This document shows, one piece after another, positions 16,564 to 26,174 of a DNA stretch of 64,000 bases. Source of the DNA: Bradyrhizobium sp. 170 (GTDB taxonomy: Bacteria; Pseudomonadota; Alphaproteobacteria; Rhizobiales; Xanthobacteraceae); NCBI RefSeq assembly GCF_023101085.1, contig NZ_CP064703.1, positions 7,254,001 to 7,318,000 of the forward strand, in the 5' to 3' direction. The number at the start of each line of letters is the position of its first letter. Within the stretch, counting starts at the first letter, position 1. The position numbers and the translations under genes are program-made. The notes under the pieces were generated by a model, which saw only the letters and a program-made list of their open reading frames with translations, was not told the origin of the DNA and ran no database searches.

Positions 16564-17252
16564 AGTCCAAGGCCTTGGACGCTGGCTTCAAGGCGATTTG
16601 CACTCACCGAAGTAAGGCCCCGCCGGCGTGAACCGGCGGATCGGACGGCGCGGGACTAGCTCGCGCCCTCGTGATCAGATCTCCTCGGTTTCAGCCTCCG
16701 GCTGGCTGCGGTAGGCGTCTCGGAGCCACAGGCGATTGAGGGGGATCGTTCGCGCCAAACGCGCGCGAGCCGCCGGGCTTCCCCAGCGGCTCAAGCGTTG
16801 CGTAGCGATGTGTTGCGACGCGCAGCGTCGCGTGGCGGAACGTTGCGATGCGCCGAGGCGCGTCGCGTTGCCTGCCGTGATGTCGGTAAGTCCTACGCGT
16901 CTCATCGACGATTCCAACATGGTGCAGTCGCTAGGCAACTTCAAGACAGCGCTGCTGCCATAAAACGTGCGCTATCTGTTTGTGATGCCATCTCTTTATG
17001 ATCGTGCTTAAGAAGGCCGCAACTGCCGTAACGAGATGTAACAAAACCATGTAATACAATAGACACGCGCGTCGTTTTTTCGATTGCGAGCCTGCTTCGT
17101 CCGAGCCGGTCATCCCCATTAGCGCCGACCTATTCGAGGAGCGAAGAGCTTTCGCGGCCAGTACGCAACTATCCTCGAACGAGGGAGAACAACCCGTTTG
17201 TCGCAGTCGCCTAATCGACAACAGAAAAATCGAAATCTTCAAAGCCTCGGCA
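16564..17252. other. Gene-poor spacer with palindromic GC-rich cluster
   Basis: No confident gene. At 16796-16872 there is a cluster of short palindromes and near-repeats built on gttgcg / gcgacgcg. Between 17055 and 17300 the plus strand is open and protein-like (CEPASSEPVIPISADLFEER) but has no ATG and ends at a TAA at 17301. The opposite frame from 17326 is likewise open. It may be the decayed front of the stress-protein gene downstream, or chance. Confidence 0.35.
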
Positions 17253-18090
17253 TTGTCCGGGCATTTACTTATAACAATCTCAGTGGCGCTCTCCTCGTCG
17301 TAAGAAGTGCAAGATGGCGTTTCCAATTTCGCTGTATCGGTTGCGGAGACATTCGGCGCACACGTCGTGGGGACCGCCTTCTATCCGGCAATAGTCGGTG
17401 GCGTTGACCTGTCGGCTAACTTTATTCGAGCCCAGCAAGCTGAAGCCCGAAAACACGCAGAGTCCGTGGCCACCGCGTTTAACGAGGCGATGCGTCGCGC
17501 CGGCGTTTCAGCCGAAACACGCAGAATTGAAACTGGCGTCGGCGACGTACCAACCCAGTTCGCGCATATCGCAAGACGATTCGATCTTTCCGTCATTGGC
17601 CAATTCGAAAGGGACCGGGATCATCGAACCACGAATATCGTTATTGAGGCGGCGCTGCTCGAATCCGGAAGACCGGTGCTCATCGTTCCTTTTATTCAGA
17701 AAGATCGCCTCAAACTCGATCATGTCATGGTGTGCTGGGATGGCAGCCGGGCAGCCACGCGAGCGATCGCCGATCGCCATGCCGTTTCTTACCCGCTCCG
17801 GCAAGACGAGTATTGTTGTTGCCGACACTCACAGCGCCCAAAGCGCAGAACCTCCGGGTGCGGATATCGCGACCCATCTGTCCCGTCACGGAGTAAATGC
17901 CACGATTGAGCGCATTCCCGTCAGCAAGATCGATGTTTCAAATACGATCCTGTCATATGCAGCCGATGCAGGTGCCGATCTCATTGTCATGGGCGGGTAC
18001 GGGCATTCCCGGCTGCGGGAATTTATTCTTGGCGGGATGACACGTGGTATGCTTGCTTCGATGACCAAACCCACATTGATGTCGCATTGA
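17253..18090 (+). pseudogene. Universal stress protein, broken
   Basis: A two-domain universal stress protein that is interrupted twice. The N-terminal strand (ITISVALSSS) ends at TAA 17301. The frame then continues as EVQDGVSNFAVSVAETFGAH from about 17304. Around 17775 an extra C throws the frame: HVMVCWDGSRAATRAIAD reads in one phase and MPFLTRSGKTSIVVADTHSA in the next, through to MGGYGHSRLREFILGG and the end at 18090. The second lesion sits in cgatcgccgatcgcc, where a single extra base explains the shift. Unless these are sequencing errors, the gene is dead; the ATP-binding signature GGYGHSRLRE survives. Confidence 0.7.
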
Positions 18091-18185
18091 TCGGATGCCG
18101 GTGCGAGACAAACCACAGTCTGGTCTTGCGCCGCGCCTCGCGCGGCGGGCCCACTCAACGCGCGCCGATCACTCAACGTCATCAC

Positions 18186-19025
18186 CTAAGCGAGCCAGCG
18201 TTTACGCCGCTTGTAGTGCTTCCCATCGCGGAATGATTTGCGCTTGTCCCCGGCGACGCCAAGATAGAATTCCTTGACATCCTCATTTGCGGCGAGCGCC
18301 CTCGCCTCGCCATCCATCACCACGCGGCCATTTTCGAGGATATATCCGTAGTTGGCGTATTTGAGTGCCATATTGGTGTTCTGCTCGGCGAGAAGAAACG
18401 AGACACCTTCCTTGACGTTCAAATCCTTCACGATCTCGAAGATCTCTTCGACGATCTGCGGCGCGAGGCCCATCGAAGGCTCGTCGAGCAGGATCATCTT
18501 CGGGCGCGACATCAGCGCGCGGCCGAGCGCGCACATCTGCTGTTCTCCGCCCGACGTATAGCCGGCGGTCGAACCACGCCGCTCCCTGAGACGGGGGAAA
18601 TAGGCATAGACCCGCTCCAGATCCTGCGCGATCGCGGCCTTGCCGTCCCTGCGCGTGAAGGCGCCGGTCAGGAGATTCTCTTCGACAGTAAGGTGGGCGA
18701 AGCAACGCCGCCCCTCCATCACCTGAATGCAACCGCGCCGCACCAGCTCGCTCGGCGACAGGGACTGCACTTCGACGCCGTCGAACAGGATCGAGCCCTT
18801 GGTGACCTCGCCGCGCTCCGCATGCAGCAGATTGGAGACCGCCTTCAGCGTCGTTGTCTTGCCCGCGCCGTTGGCGCCGAGAAGCGCGACGATTCCGCCC
18901 CGCGGCACATCCAGCGATACACCCTTCAACACGAGGATGACGTGACTGTAGACAACCTCGATATTGTTGACCGACAGAAAGGGCGCTGCCGCTTCTGTCG
19001 CCATAGAGGCCTTAGGGATTGACAC
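18186..19025 (-). CDS. livF: Branched-chain amino acid-type ABC transporter ATPase, LivF family
   Basis: A 279-residue ATP-binding protein, LivF type. Walker A is GANGAGKTTTLK near residue 49, the signature TSGGEQQMCALGRAL and Walker B MILLDEPSMGLAP follow near residues 155-180. The C-terminus has about 40 residues more than typical LivF (a basic tail, DKRKSFRDGKHYKRRKRW). It is the last gene of the minus-strand operon, separated from the binding protein by a strong hairpin. Confidence 0.92.
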   Translation of the reverse strand: MSIPKASMATEAAAPFLSVNNIEVVYSHVILVLKGVSLDVPRGGIVALLGANGAGKTTTLKAVSNLLHAERGEVTKGSILFDGVEVQSLSPSELVRRGCIQVMEGRRCFAHLTVEENLLTGAFTRRDGKAAIAQDLERVYAYFPRLRERRGSTAGYTSGGEQQMCALGRALMSRPKMILLDEPSMGLAPQIVEEIFEIVKDLNVKEGVSFLLAEQNTNMALKYANYGYILENGRVVMDGEARALAANEDVKEFYLGVAGDKRKSFRDGKHYKRRKRWLA

Positions 19026-19058
19026 GCGGTCCTCTCCAAACGGTTGCAGCTTTCGAAA

Positions 19059-19091
19059 GATCCGGGAGAAGGCGAACGCTCCTCCCGGATC
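19059..19091 (-). terminator. Intercistronic hairpin between binding protein and livF
   Basis: A perfect 10-bp inverted repeat, GATCCGGGAG and CTCCCGGATC, with a 13-base loop, between the binding-protein stop codon and the livF start. There is no run of T after it, so it may act as an mRNA stabiliser or partial attenuator that raises binding-protein levels over livF, rather than as a full terminator. Confidence 0.5.
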
Positions 19092-19103
19092 GCTGGGAAG
19101 CGT

Positions 19104-20423
19104 TCAGCTTTCTTTCGAGCAGTCGCGCGGCTGGACGTTCTTCTCCGCGGCATACTTCGCGGAAACTTCTTCGACGAGTGGTTCGGTGTCGGATTGGTTG
19201 GCCGTATACCAGTCGGAGATGATTTTCCAGCCCTTGCCGTCCCACTGTTGTACGCGCCCCTCCCGCGCGCCCTCGTGGTCGGAGCAGGAAATCTTGATCG
19301 GCTTCAACATGCCCTCGAAGCCCATTTCCTTGATGCGTGCCTCAGTGAGGTTGAGGTTCTCCAGACCCCAGCGGACCTGCTCGCCCGTCAGCGGCTTCTT
19401 GCCGAACTTTTCCTGCGCCTTGCGTATCCCCTCCACGCCGAGCATGGCGTTCACCATGCCGCGGTTATAGAGAACTTCGCCGACCTTGCCAGGCTCCGAC
19501 GCCCCCTTGCCCTTCGCGTAGACGTGCTTCTCTATGTCGGCATGCACGGGGAATTTGCCTGCACCATGCTGAAGCATCAGCGACTTGTAGCCAGTGGCTT
19601 GATCGCCTGCCGGCGTCACATCCGGCTCTGCGCCTGACCACCAGACACCGATCATCTTTTCGCGCGGATAGGCAACGGCCGCCGCTTCCTTGACTGCCGT
19701 GCCGTTCATGACGCCCCAGCCCCAGACCAGGACATAGTCCGGCCGGTTCTGGCGGATCGCCAGCCATTGCGACTTCTGTTCGACACCGGGGTGCGTGACC
19801 GGGATCGGCGTAAACTCAAAGCCGTGCTTCTTTGCCAGCACCTGCAGCATCGGGATCGGCTCCTTGCCGTACGGGCTGTCGTGAAAGAGCAGCGAAATCT
19901 TCTTACCTTTCAGCTTATCGACGCCGCCGAGTTCCTTGGCGACGTGCTGGATCGCGATATCGGCCGCGGACCAGTACGTGCCGAGCAGCGGGAAGTTATA
20001 CGCGAACACGGCTCCGTTCTTGGAATCGGCGCGGCCATAGCCCATCGTGATAATCGGGATCTTGTCAGTCGTGGTCTTTTCGGTGAGGGCGAATGTAATG
20101 CCGGTCGACAGCGGATTGATGAAGGCCGCGCCGGTCGGGCCCTTGCCTTTGAGACGCTCGTAACACTCAACGCCCTTGTCGGTTGCGTAGCCGGTCTCGC
20201 ATTCCTCGACCAGAAGTTTGACGCCGTTGATGCCGCCGTCGCGCTCATTGATCAGGTTGTAGTAGTCGGCCACGCCGTTTGCGTACGGCACGCCATTCAC
20301 GGCGTACGCGCCCGTCCGGTAGGACAGTATTGGGATGAACTGTTCGTTCTGCGCTGCAGCCGGAGCGGCAATCGCTGCGCTTGATAACATGGCTGCCGCC
20401 AGTATCAGTTTGTTGCGTACCAT
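19104..20423 (-). CDS. ABC transporter substrate-binding protein, Leu/Ile/Val family
   Basis: A 439-residue periplasmic binding protein of the LivJ/LivK family with a signal peptide (residues 1-24, ending AAPAAAQ). The mature protein has the type I two-lobe fold, with KGVECYERLKGKGPTG and FAYNFPLLGTYWSAAD in the first lobe. Typical Leu/Ile/Val proteins are about 370-380 residues; this one is longer. The neighbouring acyl-CoA synthetase suggests the ligand is a carboxylic acid such as an aromatic or fatty acid and not an amino acid. A 132-bp gap separates it from livM. Confidence 0.88.
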   Translation of the reverse strand: MVRNKLILAAAMLSSAAIAAPAAAQNEQFIPILSYRTGAYAVNGVPYANGVADYYNLINERDGGINGVKLLVEECETGYATDKGVECYERLKGKGPTGAAFINPLSTGITFALTEKTTTDKIPIITMGYGRADSKNGAVFAYNFPLLGTYWSAADIAIQHVAKELGGVDKLKGKKISLLFHDSPYGKEPIPMLQVLAKKHGFEFTPIPVTHPGVEQKSQWLAIRQNRPDYVLVWGWGVMNGTAVKEAAAVAYPREKMIGVWWSGAEPDVTPAGDQATGYKSLMLQHGAGKFPVHADIEKHVYAKGKGASEPGKVGEVLYNRGMVNAMLGVEGIRKAQEKFGKKPLTGEQVRWGLENLNLTEARIKEMGFEGMLKPIKISCSDHEGAREGRVQQWDGKGWKIISDWYTANQSDTEPLVEEVSAKYAAEKNVQPRDCSKES

Positions 20424-20555
20424 ATTGGTTGTCCTCCTCGTTCAGCCCGGTTTTCGCCGTACCGGGTCTTGTTATCGCGGGGCTTCCTTGCTCCTTCTGC
20501 CAACGACCGCCGCTCCGCGTTGCGATCTCCGGCTTCCTTCGCACTGACCGCCTCT

Positions 20556-21683
20556 TCAGTACGGAAACGGCCAAAGCCTGAGCTTCTCCTTGCCAAGCGA
20601 TATGAGCCGGGCAAATCCATGTGGCTCCTTGATGAGAAGATAGCAGATTAACGATCCAAAGATGATGAATTCCAGGTGGGTGATCGTCTCTGTCGACAGC
20701 GGCACGCCGAGCTCGGACGGAATCAGGTTCAGCAGGATCGGCAGAATGAGGATAAAGGCCGCACCTACGAACGAACCCACAATCGATCCCAGCCCGCCGA
20801 TGATCACCATGAACAGCAGCTGCAGCGATCGATCGATCGAGAACGCGAGCGGCTCCCATGAGCCCAGATAGACGAACGCCCAGAGTGCGCCCGCCACGCC
20901 GATGATAAATGAAGAGACCGCGAAAGCCGTGAGCTTTGCATAGAGCGGCCGGATACCGATCAACTCGGCGGCGATGTCCATGTCGCGGATCGCCATCCAT
21001 TGTCTGCCGAGATTGCCGCGAACGAGGTTCTTCGCCAGAACCGCGAACACCGTTACGAAGATCAGGCACAGCATATAGCGCTCGATCGGCGTGCCTACGT
21101 TCAGACCGAAGAAATCTAGTGTCGGTGCATTGACCGACCCTGACGGCGCATAATTGGTGAACCACGACACCCGCAGGAACACCCAGTCGAAAAAGAATTG
21201 CGCTGCGAGTGTTGCGACCGCCAGATAGAGGCCCTTGATCCGCAGACTGGGAATACCGAAGAGGATTCCGGCAACAGCCGCCGTGAGACCGCCGAGCAAG
21301 ATGGCTAACAGTACGGGCAACGGCGGGATCGAAATCGCGAAGTCAAACCAGGCGAGCGGAATATGAACGCCGGTCCCCAACTTGTAGGCGGAGTAGGCGC
21401 CGATGGCCATGAACGCGCCGCTGCCGAGCGAGATCTGGCCGCAATAGCCGACAAGGATGTTTACGCCGATAGCGGCGAGCGCGAGGATCAGGAAGGGCAG
21501 CAGAATGGCGCGAAGCAGATAGTCGCTGCCGAACGGCCAAATGTCGAAGTCGGCCAGCAGCGGCACGCCAATGAAGGCTATACCGAGCAAGATGGCGAGC
21601 GCCATACGGTCCTGGCGGATCGGGAAGATCGCCATATCCTCCGCGTAGGTCGTCTTGAATTGGCCAGCCTCACGATAAAGCAC
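20556..21683 (-). CDS. livM: ABC transporter permease, LivM family
   Basis: A 375-residue permease with about ten transmembrane segments. The family core GYCGQISLGSGAFMAIGAYSAY (residues 78-99) and the segment EPLAFSIDRSLQLLFMVIIGGLGSIVGS (near residues 285-312) are clear. It follows livH by 15 bp. The start at 21683 gives a soluble N-terminal tail of about 24 residues, so a start at an internal methionine (AIFPIRQDRM) is possible. Confidence 0.9.
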   Translation of the reverse strand: MLYREAGQFKTTYAEDMAIFPIRQDRMALAILLGIAFIGVPLLADFDIWPFGSDYLLRAILLPFLILALAAIGVNILVGYCGQISLGSGAFMAIGAYSAYKLGTGVHIPLAWFDFAISIPPLPVLLAILLGGLTAAVAGILFGIPSLRIKGLYLAVATLAAQFFFDWVFLRVSWFTNYAPSGSVNAPTLDFFGLNVGTPIERYMLCLIFVTVFAVLAKNLVRGNLGRQWMAIRDMDIAAELIGIRPLYAKLTAFAVSSFIIGVAGALWAFVYLGSWEPLAFSIDRSLQLLFMVIIGGLGSIVGSFVGAAFILILPILLNLIPSELGVPLSTETITHLEFIIFGSLICYLLIKEPHGFARLISLGKEKLRLWPFPY

Positions 21684-21698
21684 AACGAACTCCTCGTC

Positions 21699-22628
21699 TC
21701 AGATACGTTCGATGATCCGCTCGCCGAACAGCCCCTGCGGCCGCACGAGCAGCACTGCCAACGCCAGCACGTAGGCGAACCAATATTCGATGCCGCCACC
21801 TATATGCGACCCCAGGAACACCTCGGCGATCTTCTCGCCCGCCCCCACAATGAGCCCGCCGACGATGGCTCCCGGAATGGAGGTCAAGCCCCCGATGATG
21901 AGAACCGGCAAGGCCTTCAGCGCGAGAAAGGTGATGGAGAACTGTACGCCAAGCTTGGTACCCCACACGGTCGCCGCAACCAGCGCAACGAGACCGGCAG
22001 CAAGCCAGACCACGAACCAGATCCAGCTGATTGGAATCCCGACCGACTGAGCGGCCAAGTGGTCGTCGGCAACCGCCCTGAGTGCGCGACCGGTCTTGGT
22101 ACGCTGGAAGAATATCGCGAGGCCCGCGACCAGAATGCCGGCGATAAAGCCGCCCCAGACATCCAGCTTGTTGACCAGAATTCCACCGGGAAAGAGATTT
22201 TCAAACAGGAACCAGGCGTCCGTCGGAAACAGCCGCAAAGGGTAAGCATCGGAACCGAAGATCATCTGCGCCGCACCCTCGAGGATGAATGTCACGCCGA
22301 TGGTGGACATGAACAGCGTGAGGCCGTCCTGGTTGACAAGCGGTCCGATCACGAACTGCTCGATCAGCCAGGCGGTTATCGCCATGATCACGGCAGCGAA
22401 GCCAATGCCGAAGATGATCGCAGCCCAAAGCGGGAAACCCCATGCCACCAGCAGGTCGAGCGAGCGGACCAGCGCCAGCCCTGCGAGCAATACCATTGCG
22501 CCTTGGGCAAAATTAAAGACACCGGATGCCTTGAAGATCAGCACGAAGCCGAGCGCGACCAGCGAGTACAGCACGCCGGACATCAATCCGCCGATCAGCA
22601 CTTCGAGAAATTGACCCAACCCGATCAC
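21699..22628 (-). CDS. livH: ABC transporter permease, LivH family
   Basis: A 309-residue permease of the LivH family, starting at GTG 22628 (read VIGLGQFLEVLIGG). AAGGAG lies seven bases upstream, so the longer frame to 22694, which would overlap livG, is rejected. Key segments are GLMSGVLYSLVALGFVLIFKASGVFNFAQGAM (residues 14-45) and GLTSIPGAIVGGLIVGAGE near residue 250. Partner of livM. Confidence 0.92.
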   Translation of the reverse strand: MIGLGQFLEVLIGGLMSGVLYSLVALGFVLIFKASGVFNFAQGAMVLLAGLALVRSLDLLVAWGFPLWAAIIFGIGFAAVIMAITAWLIEQFVIGPLVNQDGLTLFMSTIGVTFILEGAAQMIFGSDAYPLRLFPTDAWFLFENLFPGGILVNKLDVWGGFIAGILVAGLAIFFQRTKTGRALRAVADDHLAAQSVGIPISWIWFVVWLAAGLVALVAATVWGTKLGVQFSITFLALKALPVLIIGGLTSIPGAIVGGLIVGAGEKIAEVFLGSHIGGGIEYWFAYVLALAVLLVRPQGLFGERIIERI

Positions 22629-22638
22629 GCAATGCTCC

Positions 22639-23424
22639 TTAGTGCGCGACGCCGAGATAGGCGTCGATGACGCCCTGATTCTCCTTGACCTCATCCGGCG
22701 TGCCGTCGGCGATCTTCACGCCATGATCGAGCACCGCCACGCGATGGGAGAGATCCATCACCACAGCCATGTCGTGCTCGATCAGCGCAATGGTCGTGCC
22801 ATAATGATTGTTGACGTCGATGATGAACCGCGACATGTCCTCCTTCTCTTCGAGGTTCATGCCTGCCATCGGCTCGTCGAGAAGAAGAAGATCGGGCTCC
22901 ATCGCAAGGGCGCGGCCAAGTTCGACGCGTTTCTGCAGGCCATAAGGCAAACGCGCAACCGGCACCTTGCGGATCGCCTCAATCTCCAGAAAATCGATGA
23001 TCTCCTCGACCCGGTGCCGATGCTCGATCTCCTCTGCCAGCGCAGGGCCGTAACGCAGCATCTGCCACAGAAGACCCCGGCGCATCTTCAATGTGCGGCC
23101 AGCCATAATATTATCCAGTGCGCTCATTCCCTTGAACAGTGCGACGTTTTGAAAGGTGCGCGCGATGCCGCCACGGGATGCCTCGTACGGCTGCATCTGG
23201 GCGCGGGTCCGACCCTTGAAGGTGATGGCGCCATGGTTCGGATGATAGAAGCCGTTGATGACGTTGAGCATCGAGGTCTTTCCGGCGCCGTTCGGTCCGA
23301 TGATGGCGCGTATTTCGCCTTTCCTGATGTCAAACGAAACGTCCCTCAGCGCCTTCACGCCGCCAAACGCCAGCGATACGCCTTCCACCTGAAGCAAGAT
23401 TTCGCTGGTGTCCGGCATCCTCAT
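22639..23424 (-). CDS. livG: Branched-chain amino acid-type ABC transporter ATPase, LivG family
   Basis: A 261-residue ATPase, LivG type. Walker A is GPNGAGKTSM near residue 43, the signature region LPYGLQKRVELGRALAMEPDLLLLDEPMAGMN near residues 160-192 and the H-loop LIEHDMAVVMDLSHRV after it. Its ATG overlaps the stop of the acyl-CoA synthetase by four bases, showing translational coupling. Ten bases separate it from livH. Confidence 0.93.
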   Translation of the reverse strand: MRMPDTSEILLQVEGVSLAFGGVKALRDVSFDIRKGEIRAIIGPNGAGKTSMLNVINGFYHPNHGAITFKGRTRAQMQPYEASRGGIARTFQNVALFKGMSALDNIMAGRTLKMRRGLLWQMLRYGPALAEEIEHRHRVEEIIDFLEIEAIRKVPVARLPYGLQKRVELGRALAMEPDLLLLDEPMAGMNLEEKEDMSRFIIDVNNHYGTTIALIEHDMAVVMDLSHRVAVLDHGVKIADGTPDEVKENQGVIDAYLGVAH

Positions 23425-25391
23425 GCGGCCTTCCCCAGAGATTCCGTCGAACCAACTGTTTGCAAGTCGCGGATCTTGACCCGAGCCGCGATCACGCCCT
23501 TGCGGCCATCCTCAAAAGTGACTTCGGTGGAAATGTCGGCTTCATGCGAACCGTCGTAGAGCGCCGTGATCAGTGGAGCATAGCGCTCGGCGACGAATCC
23601 GCGGCGAACTTTCTGCGTGCGGGTCAATTCGCCATCATCTGCGTCGAGTTGCTTATGCAAAATGAGAAAGCGGCGAATCTGCGCGCTCGCCATCACCTTT
23701 TCCTCCACGAGGGAGCGGTTCACCGCGGCAACATCTTTCGCCACCATGTCATAGACCAGCGGATGTCCCGCCAGCTCCTGGTAGGAACCGTAGGCGATGT
23801 TGTTACGTTCGGCCCAGTTCGCCACAGCGGCCGGGTCGATATTGAGAATGGCGCAAACGAACTCCCTGGAGTCGCCGTAAGCGACCGCTTCCTTGATGTT
23901 GGGAAAGAACTTCAATTTGTTCTCAAGATACTTCGGCGCAAATATCGTGCCGTCGGCCAGCCGGCCGACATCCTTTGCGCGATCGATGATCTTCAGATGT
24001 CGTGTCTTCTCGTCGAAAAAACCCGCATCGCCGGTCTTGACGTAGCCGTCAGCCGTCAGTGTCTCCGCGGTCTTCGCCTGATCCTTGAAGTATCCGACAA
24101 ACATGCCGGGTGAGCGGAACTGCACTTCACCTGATTCCGCAATGCGGATGTCGACGTTCGGCGCCGCCGGCCCAACAGTATCGGGGTAGATCTCCCCGTC
24201 CGGCTGACAGGTGACGTAGAGGAACGCTTCAGTCTGACCGTAGAGTTGCTTCAGGTTCAACCCGATCGAACGATAAAACGCGAAAAGATCCGGACCGATG
24301 GCCTCACCTGCCGTATAGGCTACGCGTACGCGAGACAAGCCAAGAACGTTTTTAAGGGGCTCGTAGAGTAACAAGCGCCCGAGCGCATAGAGCAGCCGGC
24401 CTGACAGTGGCACCGGCTTTCCGGTCAAAATCGACTCGCCATGCCGTCGCGCAATGCCAAGGAAGTAGTCGAACATTCGTCGCTTGATTGGCGCAGCGTC
24501 CTCCATGCGGACCATCACCCGCGTCAGCATGTTTTCGAAAACGCGCGGCGGAGCGAAATAAAAGGTTGGTCCGATCTCGCGCAAATCCTGCTCGACCGTC
24601 CCACCGCTCTCGGGGCACGCCATGCAGAAACCAGCGGCAAGGCCCTGTGCATAGTTGAGATAATGATCGCCTACCCAGGCGAGCGGCAGGTAGGCGAGCG
24701 CCACGTCCTTGTCGGTCAGGCTGTCGAACCTGACGGTATCCGTCGCAGCGTCGATGCAGCCTCGCGCCGACAGCATAACGCCCTTCGACGCACCGGTTGT
24801 TCCCGAGGTGTAGAGGATGATCGAGATGTCAGAACCTTCACCCTGCCGGATGAACTCATCGATCTGCCTGCCGAGCGCCGCGCTGGCCGCAAGCGCGGCG
24901 CGGCCGTCGCCGATGACATCGCGGATTGCGATCAATCGGTTGTGGTCGTAGTCATCGAGGCCACGCGGCTCGTCATAGACGACCTTGTGGAGGTGCGGCA
25001 CCCGGTCGGATACAGAAAAGACCTTGTCGACCTGCTCCTGATCTTGCGCCGCAACAAACTTCACGTCGGCGTGAGCGAGGACATAAGCAAGCTCGTCAGC
25101 CACTGCATCCGAATAGACCGGAACCGGAATCGCGCGCAGCACTTGCGCTGCCATCAGCGTCCAATAGAGCTTCGGCCGGTTGGAACCAACGATGGCGATC
25201 GTGTCTCTTGGCTGTAGTCCAAGTCGATGCAAGCCCGCAGCGTAAGCGCGCACGATCTCTGCGACCTGGGCCCAGGTCCACGTCTGCCAGATGCCGAGAT
25301 CCTTGTGCCGAAACGCAGGACGGCTGCTAAACTGCGCGGCATTTCGCGCCAGCAGCTTGGGGAACGTGTCAAACGATCCACCAACGGCCAT
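23421..25391 (-). CDS. AMP-forming acyl-CoA synthetase (long-chain type)
   Basis: A 656-residue adenylate-forming enzyme, length of the long-chain acyl-CoA synthetase type. The P-loop motif ILYTSGTTGASKGV lies near residue 190, GQTEAF near 388, and KTGDAGFFDE near 448; a lysine-rich C-terminal domain ends in VFEDGRKGVIAARV. First gene of the livGHM-binding protein-livF operon, overlapping livG. In this order the transporter imports an acid and the synthetase activates it. The substrate could be a fatty or aromatic acid; the sequence does not decide. Confidence 0.9.
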   Translation of the reverse strand: MAVGGSFDTFPKLLARNAAQFSSRPAFRHKDLGIWQTWTWAQVAEIVRAYAAGLHRLGLQPRDTIAIVGSNRPKLYWTLMAAQVLRAIPVPVYSDAVADELAYVLAHADVKFVAAQDQEQVDKVFSVSDRVPHLHKVVYDEPRGLDDYDHNRLIAIRDVIGDGRAALAASAALGRQIDEFIRQGEGSDISIILYTSGTTGASKGVMLSARGCIDAATDTVRFDSLTDKDVALAYLPLAWVGDHYLNYAQGLAAGFCMACPESGGTVEQDLREIGPTFYFAPPRVFENMLTRVMVRMEDAAPIKRRMFDYFLGIARRHGESILTGKPVPLSGRLLYALGRLLLYEPLKNVLGLSRVRVAYTAGEAIGPDLFAFYRSIGLNLKQLYGQTEAFLYVTCQPDGEIYPDTVGPAAPNVDIRIAESGEVQFRSPGMFVGYFKDQAKTAETLTADGYVKTGDAGFFDEKTRHLKIIDRAKDVGRLADGTIFAPKYLENKLKFFPNIKEAVAYGDSREFVCAILNIDPAAVANWAERNNIAYGSYQELAGHPLVYDMVAKDVAAVNRSLVEEKVMASAQIRRFLILHKQLDADDGELTRTQKVRRGFVAERYAPLITALYDGSHEADISTEVTFEDGRKGVIAARVKIRDLQTVGSTESLGKAA

Positions 25392-25653
25392 GTCGGTCTC
25401 TATCCAAAACCGGCACGTTGGCTCGCGCCTGCTTATTGTGACGCTGCGCCCTTCGGGAAGCAGCCATACGGATTCCGCATGCGTCCCTTACATTACAACG
25501 GATCGAAAGTCCTACAAGTCCCGGCTTGACCGACCCGAACCCGTTGGTGGGTAATCAGTTGGTATAAATGAGAAAGCGGGCGACCGACGGTGGCGCAGCT
25601 TCGCTCTACTTGCAGTAGCAGGTCTTCAAGGATGCACACCGTAATTCACCGAT

Positions 25654-26010
25654 TCAGCAGGTAACGTGAAAAAGGCCGATCTTCTTCGCGCGCGAGTTGT
25701 TGAACGTATGGATCGCCTCAGGGGTCGGCTGCAACAGGACCGTGCAACCCTTCTTCGCAAAATACGCCTCAGCTTCCGGCGATAGATGCACATTGCCCAT
25801 CTGGCCCGAGCCAAGAATTAGCTGCTCGCATCCGCCCTCAAAGACGAACTTCGCTTCGTCCTTCGAGAGGACATGCGAGGTGCCGTAGTACTTCTTCGAC
25901 AGCTTCTTCTTCCGCCTTGCCACTTCGCCGGACAGACGAATGATCACGTCGTGTTCATAGGTCTTCCCGTCAATCGTGATGGTGCCGAATGTAGTGCGTT
26001 CGATCTCCAT
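25654..26010 (-). CDS. MTH938-like protein (DUF498 family)
   Basis: A 118-residue protein of the MTH938/NDUFAF3 family. Characteristic are FGTITIDGKTYEHDVII at the N-terminus and LILGSGQMGNVHLSPEAEAYF in the middle. Family members have a compact fold and unknown biochemical role; the mitochondrial relative helps assemble respiratory complex I. Stands alone between the acyl-CoA synthetase and amidase genes. Confidence 0.85.
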   Translation of the reverse strand: MEIERTTFGTITIDGKTYEHDVIIRLSGEVARRKKKLSKKYYGTSHVLSKDEAKFVFEGGCEQLILGSGQMGNVHLSPEAEAYFAKKGCTVLLQPTPEAIHTFNNSRAKKIGLFHVTC

Positions 26011-26174
26011 GGCCTGACCTCCTCATGATCCCGGCACGAGGCCTCGACTCCGCGTCGGCAGACGAGCCTGGCATCGATGTTCAGGACAGCCCGCGTGCTC
26101 GCCGTCTCGCGGGCCTCCTGTTTCCGAACCTTGGGCGCCGGCGGTGCCGTTAGCCGGCAATTCGCTGCTGCTGT

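Noticed and set aside
21363..22670. A 435-codon plus-strand frame opposite livM and livH
   Set aside because: Composition is hydrophilic and repetitive, opposite to two clear permease genes.
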